A stretch of 64,000 nucleotides of DNA from Pseudomonas neuropathica (lineage in GTDB: Bacteria; Pseudomonadota; Gammaproteobacteria; Pseudomonadales; Pseudomonadaceae), in the NCBI RefSeq assembly GCF_015461835.1, contig NZ_JACOPX010000006.1, positions 1 to 64,000 on the forward strand. The letters are read 5' to 3'. Within the stretch, counting starts at the first letter, position 1; each line of letters begins with the position of its first letter. Below the pieces are notes generated by a model, which worked only from the letters and a program-made list of their open reading frames with translations, was not told where the DNA came from and did no database searches. Both the position numbers and the translations under genes were made by a program. Positions 16,566 to 24,731 of the stretch are shown piece by piece.

Positions 16566-17363
16566 ATGGACATCAGCAATACCCTGGAAGAAAACACCCT
16601 AGAACAATCGCTCGAGTTGGCTGCGAAAGAACCTGCCCGCCGACCTGAATTTTTTAAGACGCTGTTGAACTCAATGGTTTATGTCCCGGGCTCGACCGGC
16701 GCGGGCAAGGGACACATTGACCTTGAGGCTGGCAGCCAAATCAGCATCGCACATTGGGAAAAGCAGGACGGCACGGCAGTCATCCCGTTTTTTACCTCGC
16801 TGCAAACGCTGGAACAGTCCATAGCTCGTGGCGAGTCTTACCTGGAAATTCCGGCCAGATCCCTGTTTGAAATGACACTGGGCACTCCGTTGTTCCTGGA
16901 ACCGAAGTCGCCCTTTGGCAAAGAGTTTCTCCCGGAAGAAGTGCAAAATCTGCTGTCCGCCGAGATTGGCCGGACCACACAACGCACATTGGAAAAAGAC
17001 GCCCACGTGCAACTCGGGCAGCCCGCGCAATATCCAACAAAAATGGTTAACGCGCTCACGCAGCTATTCGGCAAACATCGCAACATCAAACGTGGGTTTC
17101 TGGCGCTGATGTACAACGTAACGACGGATGAAAAACCTCACCTGGTCGTAGGCATCGAAGCGGACGGCGATATTGAATTGATCTTGCGCGAAGCCAGTCA
17201 AGTTGCCAGGGACACCGCACCCGATGGCGAAGACGTTGGCCTGTATCGCATTCAGGAAGGCGAACAGGACCTGAGCGATTACTTCTTTACACAAACCACT
17301 CCGTTCTATCAGCGGACGTTGGGCAGCAAACTGCGTTCATTGTTTGGTTTTGGTAAAGCGTGA
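16566..17363 (+). CDS. SseB-like protein, copy 2
   Basis: 265 residues, roughly two-thirds identical by eye to the copy at 10108. It has the same SseB N- and C-terminal blocks (RPEFFKTLLNS, YLEIPARSLFE, EEVQNLL, KRGFLALM, VGIEADGDIE and a KLRSLFGFG end). The ATG at 16566 has GGA seven bases upstream; an in-frame ATG 12 bases earlier is the alternative. Its stop codon overlaps the GTG of the following broken gene, so the two were once coupled. The two SseB copies bracket 6 kb of unrelated small genes, which suggests an ancient tandem pair split by insertion, or independent recruitment. Confidence 0.82.
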   Translation: MDISNTLEENTLEQSLELAAKEPARRPEFFKTLLNSMVYVPGSTGAGKGHIDLEAGSQISIAHWEKQDGTAVIPFFTSLQTLEQSIARGESYLEIPARSLFEMTLGTPLFLEPKSPFGKEFLPEEVQNLLSAEIGRTTQRTLEKDAHVQLGQPAQYPTKMVNALTQLFGKHRNIKRGFLALMYNVTTDEKPHLVVGIEADGDIELILREASQVARDTAPDGEDVGLYRIQEGEQDLSDYFFTQTTPFYQRTLGSKLRSLFGFGKA

Positions 17364-17970
17364 CCGAGTTCAACCCCAAACTGACCGCAGATCAGGCGTG
17401 CGCAATCGTGCTCGCGCTGTTTGACGGTGTGATGAGAGATGGCAAACCCGAGCGGTTTGTCATTCAGCACTGTGAGCTGTCCGCCAACGGTGATTAATGG
17501 GTCATTCGCAGTAACAGCGAGGACTGCGTCGTCCAAGGCATGACAGAGTTCTGCTACGTCGGTTCAATGCACACTTGATCAATGTGGTGACCGGCGAGCG
17601 CGAGACGGTCGCCAATTGCTTTAGTGTCGAGGAGTATCTACAGGACAAGTACGACCTGACCGCGGCGGCGGCGGGCAAACAGTATGTACTGACCCCGCAA
17701 CTCGACCGGGCCGATAAACCGGCACTGATCAATCTGCGCCGGAAACTGCAATGCACCTACCCGCAAACCCTCGCGTTGCTGACGGGCCCGCAACGGCTAT
17801 GGCTCACGGGTACACGCAGACGTCTGGAAGATGCGCAGCGACTGCTTCGTGAACAAGGCATCACCACTCAAATCGAGTTAGTGCCTGATGCCAGCGAAGC
17901 CGTCGCCATCGGCGTCGAAACCTGGTACATCGAGGCGGTGCTGAAGGCGGTGCGTAAGCGCTTGAGTTGA
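17360..17970 (+). pseudogene. Broken gene downstream of SseB copy 2
   Basis: Translation from the overlapping GTG reads VTEFNPKLTADQACAIVLAL and reaches QHCELSANGD, then an in-frame TAA at 17495-17497. The same frame continues with sensible protein (WVIRSNSEDCVVQG, TEFCYVG). Near base 17563 one base is missing, and the reading continues in the next frame as NAHLINVVTGERETVANCFSVEEYLQDKYD to the stop at 17970. Together these give a roughly 203-residue ancestral protein with one nonsense and one frameshift mutation. Only the 3' part remains as an uninterrupted frame. Family unknown. Its coupling to SseB suggests a shared function lost in this copy. Confidence 0.8.
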
Positions 17971-18001
17971 GCGGCGAATGACTCGTCGCGCTCAGTCAGA
18001 C

Positions 18002-18865
18002 TCAGTCGATCAACTTGCTCAGGACTCGGTGCCCATCCTCCGTCACCTCGACCATCGCCGAAAGCATCACGCTATCTGCACCGTCCCGGGTGAGCACGGT
18101 CCAGAGTTTCGGCGGCAGAAACCGCACGCCGACGCGACCGGACTTTGCCACCACATAAACGTTTAACACCTGCCCGGTCTCCATCAAGGCTGCATCAGCG
18201 TACTCGCCCCTGTAACCGAGCACGTGAGGTGCCTGAACCCGCATCTGGCCCATGGCATAACCCGACAGCTCCTGCACGGCGACCGCATCGCCGGCATCAA
18301 GCTCCTGTTGAATCGCGCTACCGATATTCGATACACGCTCGCCGGCCCGAATCTGAGCGATACCACTTTGCAGCGCGCGGCGCGCCGTCATCAACAGTTG
18401 CCGCTGCTGTTCAGTGGCATCGGGGGTAGCGAATGTCCATGCCTGGGCAACATGGGCTTGGGGTGATGCGGCGATCAACTCCACTTTGACCAATGCAGCC
18501 TCGGGGAAAGGCTTGTCAGTGGGAGGAGCGTTGCCCACTTGGTTATTCACTGATACCGGCACTGCCTCCGGGTATCCCTTGTACCCCACGGCCATCGGCC
18601 GCCAGCCGTATTGCGAAAACTGCTTCAGTAAAAAGTCCTGAATCGCGATACCGCTACCGCCCTCGCGGATCATCGGTTTGACCTTGAGCAGAAGGTCACT
18701 GGCCATGGGGGCGAGCAGTGTTTCCTCAGCCAGAACTGTCCCGCTATCCAGCTGAGCAATGCGCGCACCCAGTTTTCCGTTACCGGCGGCGTACTGGTCG
18801 TAGCGCGACTCGGTGGCAATCACACTGTTACAAAACAAAAATGAAAATATTCCAAGCTTTTTCAA
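18002..18865 (-). CDS. Periplasmic methionine-aminopeptidase-like pseudoenzyme (TTG start)
   Basis: 287 residues starting at TTG, which has an AAAGGAG site before it and opens directly into a signal peptide (MKKLGIFSFLFCNSVIATES). The ATG 60 bases upstream would bury that signal. The mature part aligns with type I methionine aminopeptidase (pita-bread M24 fold): AVPVSVNNQV matches the AVCxSVNExx strand, IRAGERVSNIGSAIQQ matches VKPGxxLxxIGAAIQ, and VQELSGYAMGQ matches VREYCGHGIGQ. All five metal ligands appear replaced (Asp to Glu129, Asp to Ala140, His to Tyr203, Glu to Tyr237, and the last Glu to Ser). It is therefore probably not a peptidase and may bind peptides. Export to the periplasm is also unusual for the family. 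It stands alone with a 450-base gap upstream. Confidence 0.7.
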   Translation of the reverse strand: MKKLGIFSFLFCNSVIATESRYDQYAAGNGKLGARIAQLDSGTVLAEETLLAPMASDLLLKVKPMIREGGSGIAIQDFLLKQFSQYGWRPMAVGYKGYPEAVPVSVNNQVGNAPPTDKPFPEAALVKVELIAASPQAHVAQAWTFATPDATEQQRQLLMTARRALQSGIAQIRAGERVSNIGSAIQQELDAGDAVAVQELSGYAMGQMRVQAPHVLGYRGEYADAALMETGQVLNVYVVAKSGRVGVRFLPPKLWTVLTRDGADSVMLSAMVEVTEDGHRVLSKLID

Positions 18866-19319
18866 ATCGTCGCTCCTTTGACGCGAATGACGGGGATCAA
18901 GGATCGAAGCCTGCATCCTCACCACAGATTATTTTTCGTTCAGCTTGTATCGGCTCAGTGAGCAGATCTTGAACCAGTCGTGGCCGAGGCAGTGAATTCT
19001 CTGCAAGTTGACGGGATCGAGCTGCGCTGGAGCGTAAAACGAGATTCAACGTTAAGTTGATTTTCGGCAGTTTCGAATGACTGCATCAGCAATGTTCGCT
19101 GATCAACATCAAGCCGATGCAATTACCTCGAGAAACACGCCTTGAATCTCGCCGCGACCGAAACCTCTGGGAAATTTCCTACACGCCAGCGGGAAGCCGG
19201 CTATTCGATGCATGCCTTGTGATCGTGATAATTCAGCCCTTCGTTGGCCAACGCCAACAACGTCCAGATGCAGTCAGCCTGCATTGAATGGCCGTTTTCT
19301 TCTCAGGAGGACACATACC
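18866..19319. other. 454-base intergenic region before the fimbrial adhesin
   Basis: No credible gene. It separates the divergent aminopeptidase-like gene and the adhesin and should hold both promoters. The one clear signal is the palindromic box at 19168. The adhesin itself has a GGAGG ribosome binding site. Confidence 0.6.
19168..19183. promoter_or_regulatory. Palindromic box 1 of the fimbrial cluster
   Basis: TGGGAAATTTCCTACA, with GGAAATTTCC a perfect inverted repeat. It is nearly identical to two boxes upstream of the major pilin. It resembles the binding sites of RcsB/LuxR-type response regulators that control fimbriae, but no such regulator lies adjacent. Position: 137 bases before the adhesin start. 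Confidence 0.6.
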
Positions 19320-20381
19320 ATGAAGATCGGGTTAGGGATGCTGGGCGGGCTTGGCGCATCGGCGTTGATGCTGATGGCGGCGCCGGCGATGGCGGCTTGC
19401 ACCTGGGCGACGGGCAACAATACGGTCAAGCAGTTGACGCTCACCGGTGGTGCGGTGTTCGCACCGCGAGACGTGCCGATCGGCACCACGTTGAACACCA
19501 ACGCCACCATGCGACAGCTGAATTTCGGTGACACCTTGCAGTGCTATGGCTCCGCCACCTATAACACAACACTGGTCGGTCCGGTGGCGGTGAACATTCC
19601 GGTGGACGTGCTGGATGTGCCGGCCAATGCCTTACTGCAGACCAACGTGCCCGGCATTGGCCTGGCCATCTACATGACCGGTTTCGCTACCGCATGGAAT
19701 ACGCCGCCGGGCAACCCCAACCGATTCATTCCCTTCAACATGTATCGCACCGCCGCCAGCCAGGCGAACATGACCCAGGCGATGATGCGGTATGCGCTGA
19801 TCAAGACGGGTGACATCGCGCCCGGCACCCACACCATCAACCAACTGGTCGCCACGGGCACTTCGGACATGGGCCCCATGTTCGACCTGACCTTCACCGC
19901 CACTGTAACTCTGGCCGGTTGCTCCCTGCCAGCCGCACCGGGCAACCAGATCAACGTGCCGATGGGCACTTGGGAAAAACGCGTTTTCAACGGCAAAAAC
20001 TCCACCACCCAGGCCCAGCCGTTCGCCATTACCCTCAACGCCTGCATCGCCGGCAACAACTACCCGTCGAACACCAACGGCTACTTCAATGGCAACTTCG
20101 CCAACATTCAGATCGATGCCGACAAGACCTCAACCATCCTCGACGCGGCCAACGGTGTCCTGAGCCTGTCGAGCGATTCGACGGCGCAAGGCGTGGCCAT
20201 TCAAGTGTTGCAGGACAACGGCACGCCGATGAATCTGGGCCAGCCCGTGCGCCTCAATCGGATCGTCAACGGTGTGACTTCAGTGCCGCTCCGAGCCCGT
20301 TATATCCAGACCGGCGATGGGCCGACGCCGCAGCCCGGCACCGCCAATGGCCATGCGAGTTTCACCGTGACTTACCGCTGA
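19320..20381 (+). CDS. Fimbrial tip adhesin / minor fimbrial protein
   Basis: 353 residues with a signal peptide (MKIGLGMLGGLGASALMLMA ending APAMA). The mature protein starts ACTW. The N-terminal half (to about residue 185) is an adhesin-like beta domain. The C-terminal half begins with the pilin pattern, a Cys in AGCSLPAAPGNQINVPMG, and ends ASFTVTYR, the beta-strand that a chaperone caps. This is the two-domain layout of chaperone-usher tip adhesins. A GGAGG site precedes the ATG. It is the first gene of the cluster, ahead of the main pilin, which is not the commonest order. The receptor is unknown. Confidence 0.85.
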   Translation: MKIGLGMLGGLGASALMLMAAPAMAACTWATGNNTVKQLTLTGGAVFAPRDVPIGTTLNTNATMRQLNFGDTLQCYGSATYNTTLVGPVAVNIPVDVLDVPANALLQTNVPGIGLAIYMTGFATAWNTPPGNPNRFIPFNMYRTAASQANMTQAMMRYALIKTGDIAPGTHTINQLVATGTSDMGPMFDLTFTATVTLAGCSLPAAPGNQINVPMGTWEKRVFNGKNSTTQAQPFAITLNACIAGNNYPSNTNGYFNGNFANIQIDADKTSTILDAANGVLSLSSDSTAQGVAIQVLQDNGTPMNLGQPVRLNRIVNGVTSVPLRARYIQTGDGPTPQPGTANGHASFTVTYR

Positions 20382-20500
20382 ACCCCGCTGCAAAAAAAAC
20401 CGTTTCAGTTACCCAACGCTCCCCTTTGCCATCGCCGATTCCGCGCGCTGCCAAGTGGGAGCGTTTTTTATGGCGGCGCTGGTTAGCCGGAAGCAAGCGC

Positions 20501-20537
20501 TGGGAATTTTCCTACAAGCAAAGGGATTTTCCCTACA
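20501..20537. promoter_or_regulatory. Palindromic boxes 2 and 3 upstream of the major pilin
   Basis: TGGGAATTTTCCTACA at 20501-20516 and AGGGATTTTCCCTACA at 20522-20537. Both end in CCTACA like box 1, and their centres are 21 bases apart, two helical turns. Two phased boxes 128 bases before the pilin ATG suggest a separate, cooperative promoter for pilin. Confidence 0.65.
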
Positions 20538-20664
20538 TAGCGCCCTGATCCGCATCCCGATAATGAGCCTCAGACGCCACGCTCTGCCCCCAACGGGATG
20601 GCGACGTCGAACCGTCTCAGGGCCCCCGGGCTTAAGGACACCTACTCAATATCTGGAAGTGATC

Positions 20665-21213
20665 ATGAAAAATTTTGCGCTCAAAGGTTTGTCCCTGGCC
20701 CTGGTTCTGGCAGCCGCTTCGCAAGCTGCAATGGCCGCCGACGGTGAAATCAACTTTGTCGGCAGCGTGACCGACAACACCTGCCCGGTGGTGGTTTCCG
20801 ACCTCAACGGTTCGGCCGGTGCCGGCGACGTCGGCCTCGGCAGTGTGCCGGCAACCTCTCTGGCCACGGCCGGCGCAGTAGCGGGCGGCGGCGCGTTCAC
20901 CCTGACGATCGACACCACCGCACCGGGCTGCAACGTCACCGGCAAGAAAGCCGTGGTCAAGTTCCTTTCGCTGAGCGGCAACGCCGGTTCCAGCGGCCAG
21001 TGGATCGGCCTGCTGCCGGAAGCCGGCGTGGCCACCAACGTCGCCGTGCAGATCAAAGATGCGTCCGGCAAAGACGTGCAACTGGGCCTGGAATCCTCGC
21101 CTTATCTGGACCTGACCCAGCCGCTGCGCTTCACCGCCAACTACGTCGCCACCGGCGCAGCCACTTCCGGTCCGGCGAACGCCAAAGCCGCGTTTACCGT
21201 CGACTACCAGTAA
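20665..21213 (+). CDS. Major fimbrial subunit (chaperone-usher pilin)
   Basis: 182 residues. A signal peptide (MKNFALKGLSLALVLAAASQ ending AAMA) is followed by ADGEINFVGSVTDNTCPV, the standard pilin opening with the first disulfide Cys. The second Cys is in PGCNVTGKK. The end AAFTVDYQ has the alternating-hydrophobic, penultimate-Tyr signature of subunits polymerised by donor-strand exchange. Length and layout match FimA/CupA1-type shaft pilins. A GGAAGTG site precedes the ATG. It is followed by a hairpin and then the chaperone and usher, so it is likely made in excess of them. Confidence 0.9.
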   Translation: MKNFALKGLSLALVLAAASQAAMAADGEINFVGSVTDNTCPVVVSDLNGSAGAGDVGLGSVPATSLATAGAVAGGGAFTLTIDTTAPGCNVTGKKAVVKFLSLSGNAGSSGQWIGLLPEAGVATNVAVQIKDASGKDVQLGLESSPYLDLTQPLRFTANYVATGAATSGPANAKAAFTVDYQ

Positions 21214-21225
21214 GTCCGGTCAGCC

Positions 21226-21250
21226 TCCGGCGGCGATTGGCGCCGCCGGA
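21226..21250 (+). terminator. Hairpin between pilin and chaperone genes
   Basis: A perfect 10-bp stem TCCGGCGGCG / CGCCGCCGGA with a five-base loop, 12 bases after the pilin stop. It lacks a strong U-tract. It probably acts as a partial terminator or 3' mRNA stabiliser, favouring pilin over assembly proteins. Confidence 0.6.
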
Positions 21251-21304
21251 TGCCCTTCCCTTTGCCACGGTTTTTGTGGCCGTGCCGACAAGAGGATGAA
21301 CGCA

Positions 21305-22045
21305 ATGAACCCAGCAAAAACCTCCTTCAAAACCGCATCGGTATTGGCCGTGTTGTTGAGCGCAACGTTGCTCAGCAGTTTCAGCCAGGCCGGTGTGATG
21401 CTCGGCGGCACGCGTATCGTGTACGACGGCAACAAACGCGATGCCTCGATCACGGTCAGCAACACCACGGCCGAGCCCTACGCGGTGCAAGCCTGGATCA
21501 ACACCGAGGCCGACGACAACACCACCGCGACCCCGTTCGTGGCCACCCCGCCGCTGTTTCGCCTCGATCCGCGCAAAGAGCAAATGGTGCGCATCCAGAA
21601 AGTCCCCGGCGATCTGCCGCAGGACCGCGAATCGGTCTTCTACTTCAACGCCCAGGAAATTCCACTGGCCGGCAAGGCCGACGCCAACACCCTGAAGATC
21701 GCCATGCGTACGCGGATCAAAGTCTTCTATCGCCCGCCCACCCTCAAGGGCAGCCCGATGGATGCGCCGCCGCAACTGCGCTGGAGTCTGCAGCAGGAAC
21801 AAGGCAAACCGGTGCTGGTGGTCAGCAACCCGACAGCGTTTCACGTGTCCTTTATCGGCGTGAAAGTCGAGGCAGGTGCGCAGGTCGTTGAGGTCAATGA
21901 ACCGAAGATGGTCGCACCGATGAGCAGCCAGCGTTACGCGCTGCCGGGTTTCAGCGGCCGCAGCGGCGCCGTGGTGTTCTCTGCGATCAACGACTACGGC
22001 GGTTACAGCGAGCCGAAAAAAGTCGAGCTAAGCAGCGCCCCGTAA
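21305..22045 (+). CDS. Fimbrial periplasmic chaperone (PapD family)
   Basis: 246 residues with a signal peptide. The PapD-like chaperone signatures are present: LGGTRIVYDGNKRDASITVSN, YAVQAWIN, FVATPPLFRLDPRKEQMVRIQ (containing the conserved Arg/Lys cleft residues), then ESVFYFNAQEIP. KIAMRTRIKVFYRP links the two Ig-like domains. It holds pilins in a folding-competent state and delivers them to the usher. The second of two close ATGs is chosen because AGAGGA sits at proper spacing before it. It is followed by the usher with a short gap. Confidence 0.93.
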   Translation: MNPAKTSFKTASVLAVLLSATLLSSFSQAGVMLGGTRIVYDGNKRDASITVSNTTAEPYAVQAWINTEADDNTTATPFVATPPLFRLDPRKEQMVRIQKVPGDLPQDRESVFYFNAQEIPLAGKADANTLKIAMRTRIKVFYRPPTLKGSPMDAPPQLRWSLQQEQGKPVLVVSNPTAFHVSFIGVKVEAGAQVVEVNEPKMVAPMSSQRYALPGFSGRSGAVVFSAINDYGGYSEPKKVELSSAP

Positions 22046-22118
22046 AACCGCCCCCTTTCCTTGCGAACCTGCCTGCACGCTGCCGATGCCGCGTGGCGGC
22101 CGAGTGTTGAGTATTGTC

Positions 22119-24623
22119 ATGCGAATCGAAGCCCTGAACCGTCATCGTCAGTCCGCGCCTTTTGTTCCATTGCATCTGTCGGTCGCCATCCTCGCGGCGC
22201 TGATGGGCAGCTCGGTAAGCGCAGATGAACCGGCGAAGTTTGATGCCAGCTTCATGCAACCCTTCGGTGGCGCCAGCGCCGGGCCCAACCTCGATCTGGA
22301 CGCCATCGCTAACAGCGGCAGCATCGGCCCCGGCACCTATCCGGTGGTGATCCGGCTGAACCAGAGCTTTTTCGACCGCCGCGACATGACCTTCGCCAAG
22401 GACGCAAAAAGTGCTGAAGTGCGCGCCTGCCTGTCCGAGGCGTTTCTCAAGGAACTGGGGGTCAAGGTCGATGCATTCCTGACCCCGGGTGAAACATTCC
22501 CCGCGTGCATCGACCTTGCCGAATTGATCGAAGGCGCCTCGGTGAGTTTCGATGCCGGGCGTCTGACCCTCGACATCAGCGTGCCGCAGATCGCCCTGCG
22601 CCGCGATGCCGCCGGTTATGTCGCCCCCGAGGAATGGGACCGCGGGATCAACGCGGCGATGCTCAACTATCAGTTCTCGGCGGCCAACACGCAGTCTGAC
22701 GCCCGAGGCAACGGCACGCAGTACAACCTCTACGCCAACGGCGGATTCAACCTCGGCGACTGGCGTTTTCGCTCCAGCTCCTCCTTTCGTCAGGATGAAG
22801 ATGGCCAGCAGGACTGGCAGCGCAGCAACACCTACGCGCAGCGCGATCTGACCGCGATCAAAGGCACGCTGACCCTCGGCGAAAGCTTCACCCCGGGCGA
22901 CGTATTCGACAGCATTCCGTTTCGCGGCGCCCAGGTGGCGTCTGACATGGGCATGCTGCCGGACTCGATGCAGGGTTATGCGCCGATCATTCGCGGCATC
23001 GCCGAAACCCAGGCCAAAGTCGAAGTGCGCCAGAACGGTTACTCGCTGTACACCACGTACGTAGCGCCCGGCGCGTTCGAAATCGACGACCTCAACGCGG
23101 CATCGGGCAGTGGCGACCTGGAAGTGATCATCACCGAAGCCGACGGCCGCGAGCGGCGCTTCACCCAGCCGTACGCCACGCTGGCCAACATGCTGCGGGA
23201 GAAAACCTGGCGCTACAGCGCCACCGCCGGTGAGTACAACGCCGTCGACGGCGGCCAGCGTCCGGTCTTCGCCCAGGCGTCGCTGGCGTACGGTTTGCCG
23301 TTCGACCTGACGTTGTATGGCGGCCTGTTGGGCGCCGACTTCTATCGCGCCGGCGTCGTCGGCGTGGGCAAAAGCCTTGGCAGTCTGGGCGCCGTGTCGT
23401 TGGACGTGACCCAGGCCCAGACCGATGTGCCGAGCGGTTCCGGGGTCGCGGCCGGTAAAGAGAAAGGCCAGAGTTTTGGCGTGCGTTACGGCAAGGCCTT
23501 CGAGACTGGCACCTCGGTACGCTTCGCCGGGTATCGCTATTCCACCGAAGGCTATCGCGACTTTGATGAAGCGGTGCGTCTGCAAGAGCCGAATGAATTC
23601 AACACGTTCTCCAAACGCAGCAAAGTCGAAGCCAGCATCAACCAGGCCCTCGACAGCTACGGCTCGTTCTACCTGAACATGAGCAAGCAGAACTATTGGG
23701 GCACCTCGCGAGAAGACAAACAGATGCAACTGGGTTTCAACACCCAACACAAAGGCGTGACTTACGGCATCTACGCCAGCAAGACCCTGACCGACAACTT
23801 CGGCCAGAACAATCAAGTGGTGTTCAGCGTATCGATGCCCATCGGCCAGACGCGCAGCACCGGCACTTACACCGTCACGCGCAACAACGACGGCAGCCTC
23901 GACCAGCGCGCCGGCCTGAGCGGTCGCGACGGCAACCTCAACTACAACGTCAACGCTAACCGCTCCGACAACGGCGGCAACAACGGTTCCGCCCTGATCG
24001 GCTACCGCGCACCGTTCGCCCAACTCGGCGCGGGCGTCAGCGTCGGCAGCGGCTACCGCCAGACCTCGGTGAGCGCCGCCGGATCCGTGCTCGGCCACAG
24101 CGACGGCCTCGAGTTCGGCCAGACCCTCGGCGAAACCGTGGCCCTGGTCGAAGTCAAAGACACCCCGGACGTCGGCGTTCTCAACGCTCCCGGCACCCTG
24201 ACCAACGCCAAGGGTTACGCCCTCGTGCCGTACGTCACGCCGTACCGCAAAAACCGCGTGGCCCTCGATACCGGCGAGTTGGACAACAACATCGACATCG
24301 AAGAAGGCGTGACCAACGTCGTACCGCGTCGCGGCGCCGTGGTCAAAGCCAGCTTCGCCGCCAGCCGCTCGGAAAAAGCCCTGCTCAACGTCCGCCTCAA
24401 GGACGGCAAACAACCGCCGTTCGGCACCACCATCACCAACGAAAAAGGCACCAGCGCCGGCGTCGTCGGCCAGGCCGGTCAAGTGTTGTTGTCGGTGGGT
24501 GAAGGCAAGGTTTACCAAATGAAATGGGGCGAAAAAGCCGAACAGAGCTGCCGCATCGAACTGGATGTAAGCAAAGCACCGATGGTCGACGGTTATCGCG
24601 TGGCGGACGCCGTGTGTAAGTAA
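22119..24623 (+). CDS. Outer-membrane fimbrial usher (FimD/PapC family)
   Basis: 834 residues from the ATG at 22119 (an upstream ATG at 22086 lacks a ribosome binding site). A signal peptide region ends near VSADEP. The usher N-domain follows (DASFMQPFGGASAGPNLDLD, PGTYPVVIRLNQSFF). The 24-strand pore carries QDxTAIKGTLTLGESFTPGDVFDSIPFRGAQ and the typical QGYAPIIRGIAETQAKVEVRQNG, with plug. The C-domain carries the terminal Cys pair (EQSCRIELD ... ADAVCK). It catalyses ordered pilus assembly and secretion. Last gene of the fimbrial cluster, followed by a hairpin. Confidence 0.95.
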   Translation: MRIEALNRHRQSAPFVPLHLSVAILAALMGSSVSADEPAKFDASFMQPFGGASAGPNLDLDAIANSGSIGPGTYPVVIRLNQSFFDRRDMTFAKDAKSAEVRACLSEAFLKELGVKVDAFLTPGETFPACIDLAELIEGASVSFDAGRLTLDISVPQIALRRDAAGYVAPEEWDRGINAAMLNYQFSAANTQSDARGNGTQYNLYANGGFNLGDWRFRSSSSFRQDEDGQQDWQRSNTYAQRDLTAIKGTLTLGESFTPGDVFDSIPFRGAQVASDMGMLPDSMQGYAPIIRGIAETQAKVEVRQNGYSLYTTYVAPGAFEIDDLNAASGSGDLEVIITEADGRERRFTQPYATLANMLREKTWRYSATAGEYNAVDGGQRPVFAQASLAYGLPFDLTLYGGLLGADFYRAGVVGVGKSLGSLGAVSLDVTQAQTDVPSGSGVAAGKEKGQSFGVRYGKAFETGTSVRFAGYRYSTEGYRDFDEAVRLQEPNEFNTFSKRSKVEASINQALDSYGSFYLNMSKQNYWGTSREDKQMQLGFNTQHKGVTYGIYASKTLTDNFGQNNQVVFSVSMPIGQTRSTGTYTVTRNNDGSLDQRAGLSGRDGNLNYNVNANRSDNGGNNGSALIGYRAPFAQLGAGVSVGSGYRQTSVSAAGSVLGHSDGLEFGQTLGETVALVEVKDTPDVGVLNAPGTLTNAKGYALVPYVTPYRKNRVALDTGELDNNIDIEEGVTNVVPRRGAVVKASFAASRSEKALLNVRLKDGKQPPFGTTITNEKGTSAGVVGQAGQVLLSVGEGKVYQMKWGEKAEQSCRIELDVSKAPMVDGYRVADAVCK

Positions 24624-24665
24624 AACCGAGGGATGATACGCGTTGATGATCGACGCTGTTTAAGG

Positions 24666-24690
24666 ATGCCAGGCCTCACACGCCTGGCAT
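24666..24690 (+). terminator. Terminator of the fimbrial operon
   Basis: A nine-base-pair stem ATGCCAGGC / GCCTGGCAT with a seven-base loop, 42 bases after the usher stop and followed by TTC. Confidence 0.65.
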
Positions 24691-24731
24691 TTCAACGACC
24701 GGTTTAAAAACGTTCCGAGATACGTCCGGCA

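Noticed and set aside
21987..24518. 843-residue frame antisense to the fimbrial usher
   Set aside because: The usher is unmistakable, and the antisense frame is a compositional artefact.
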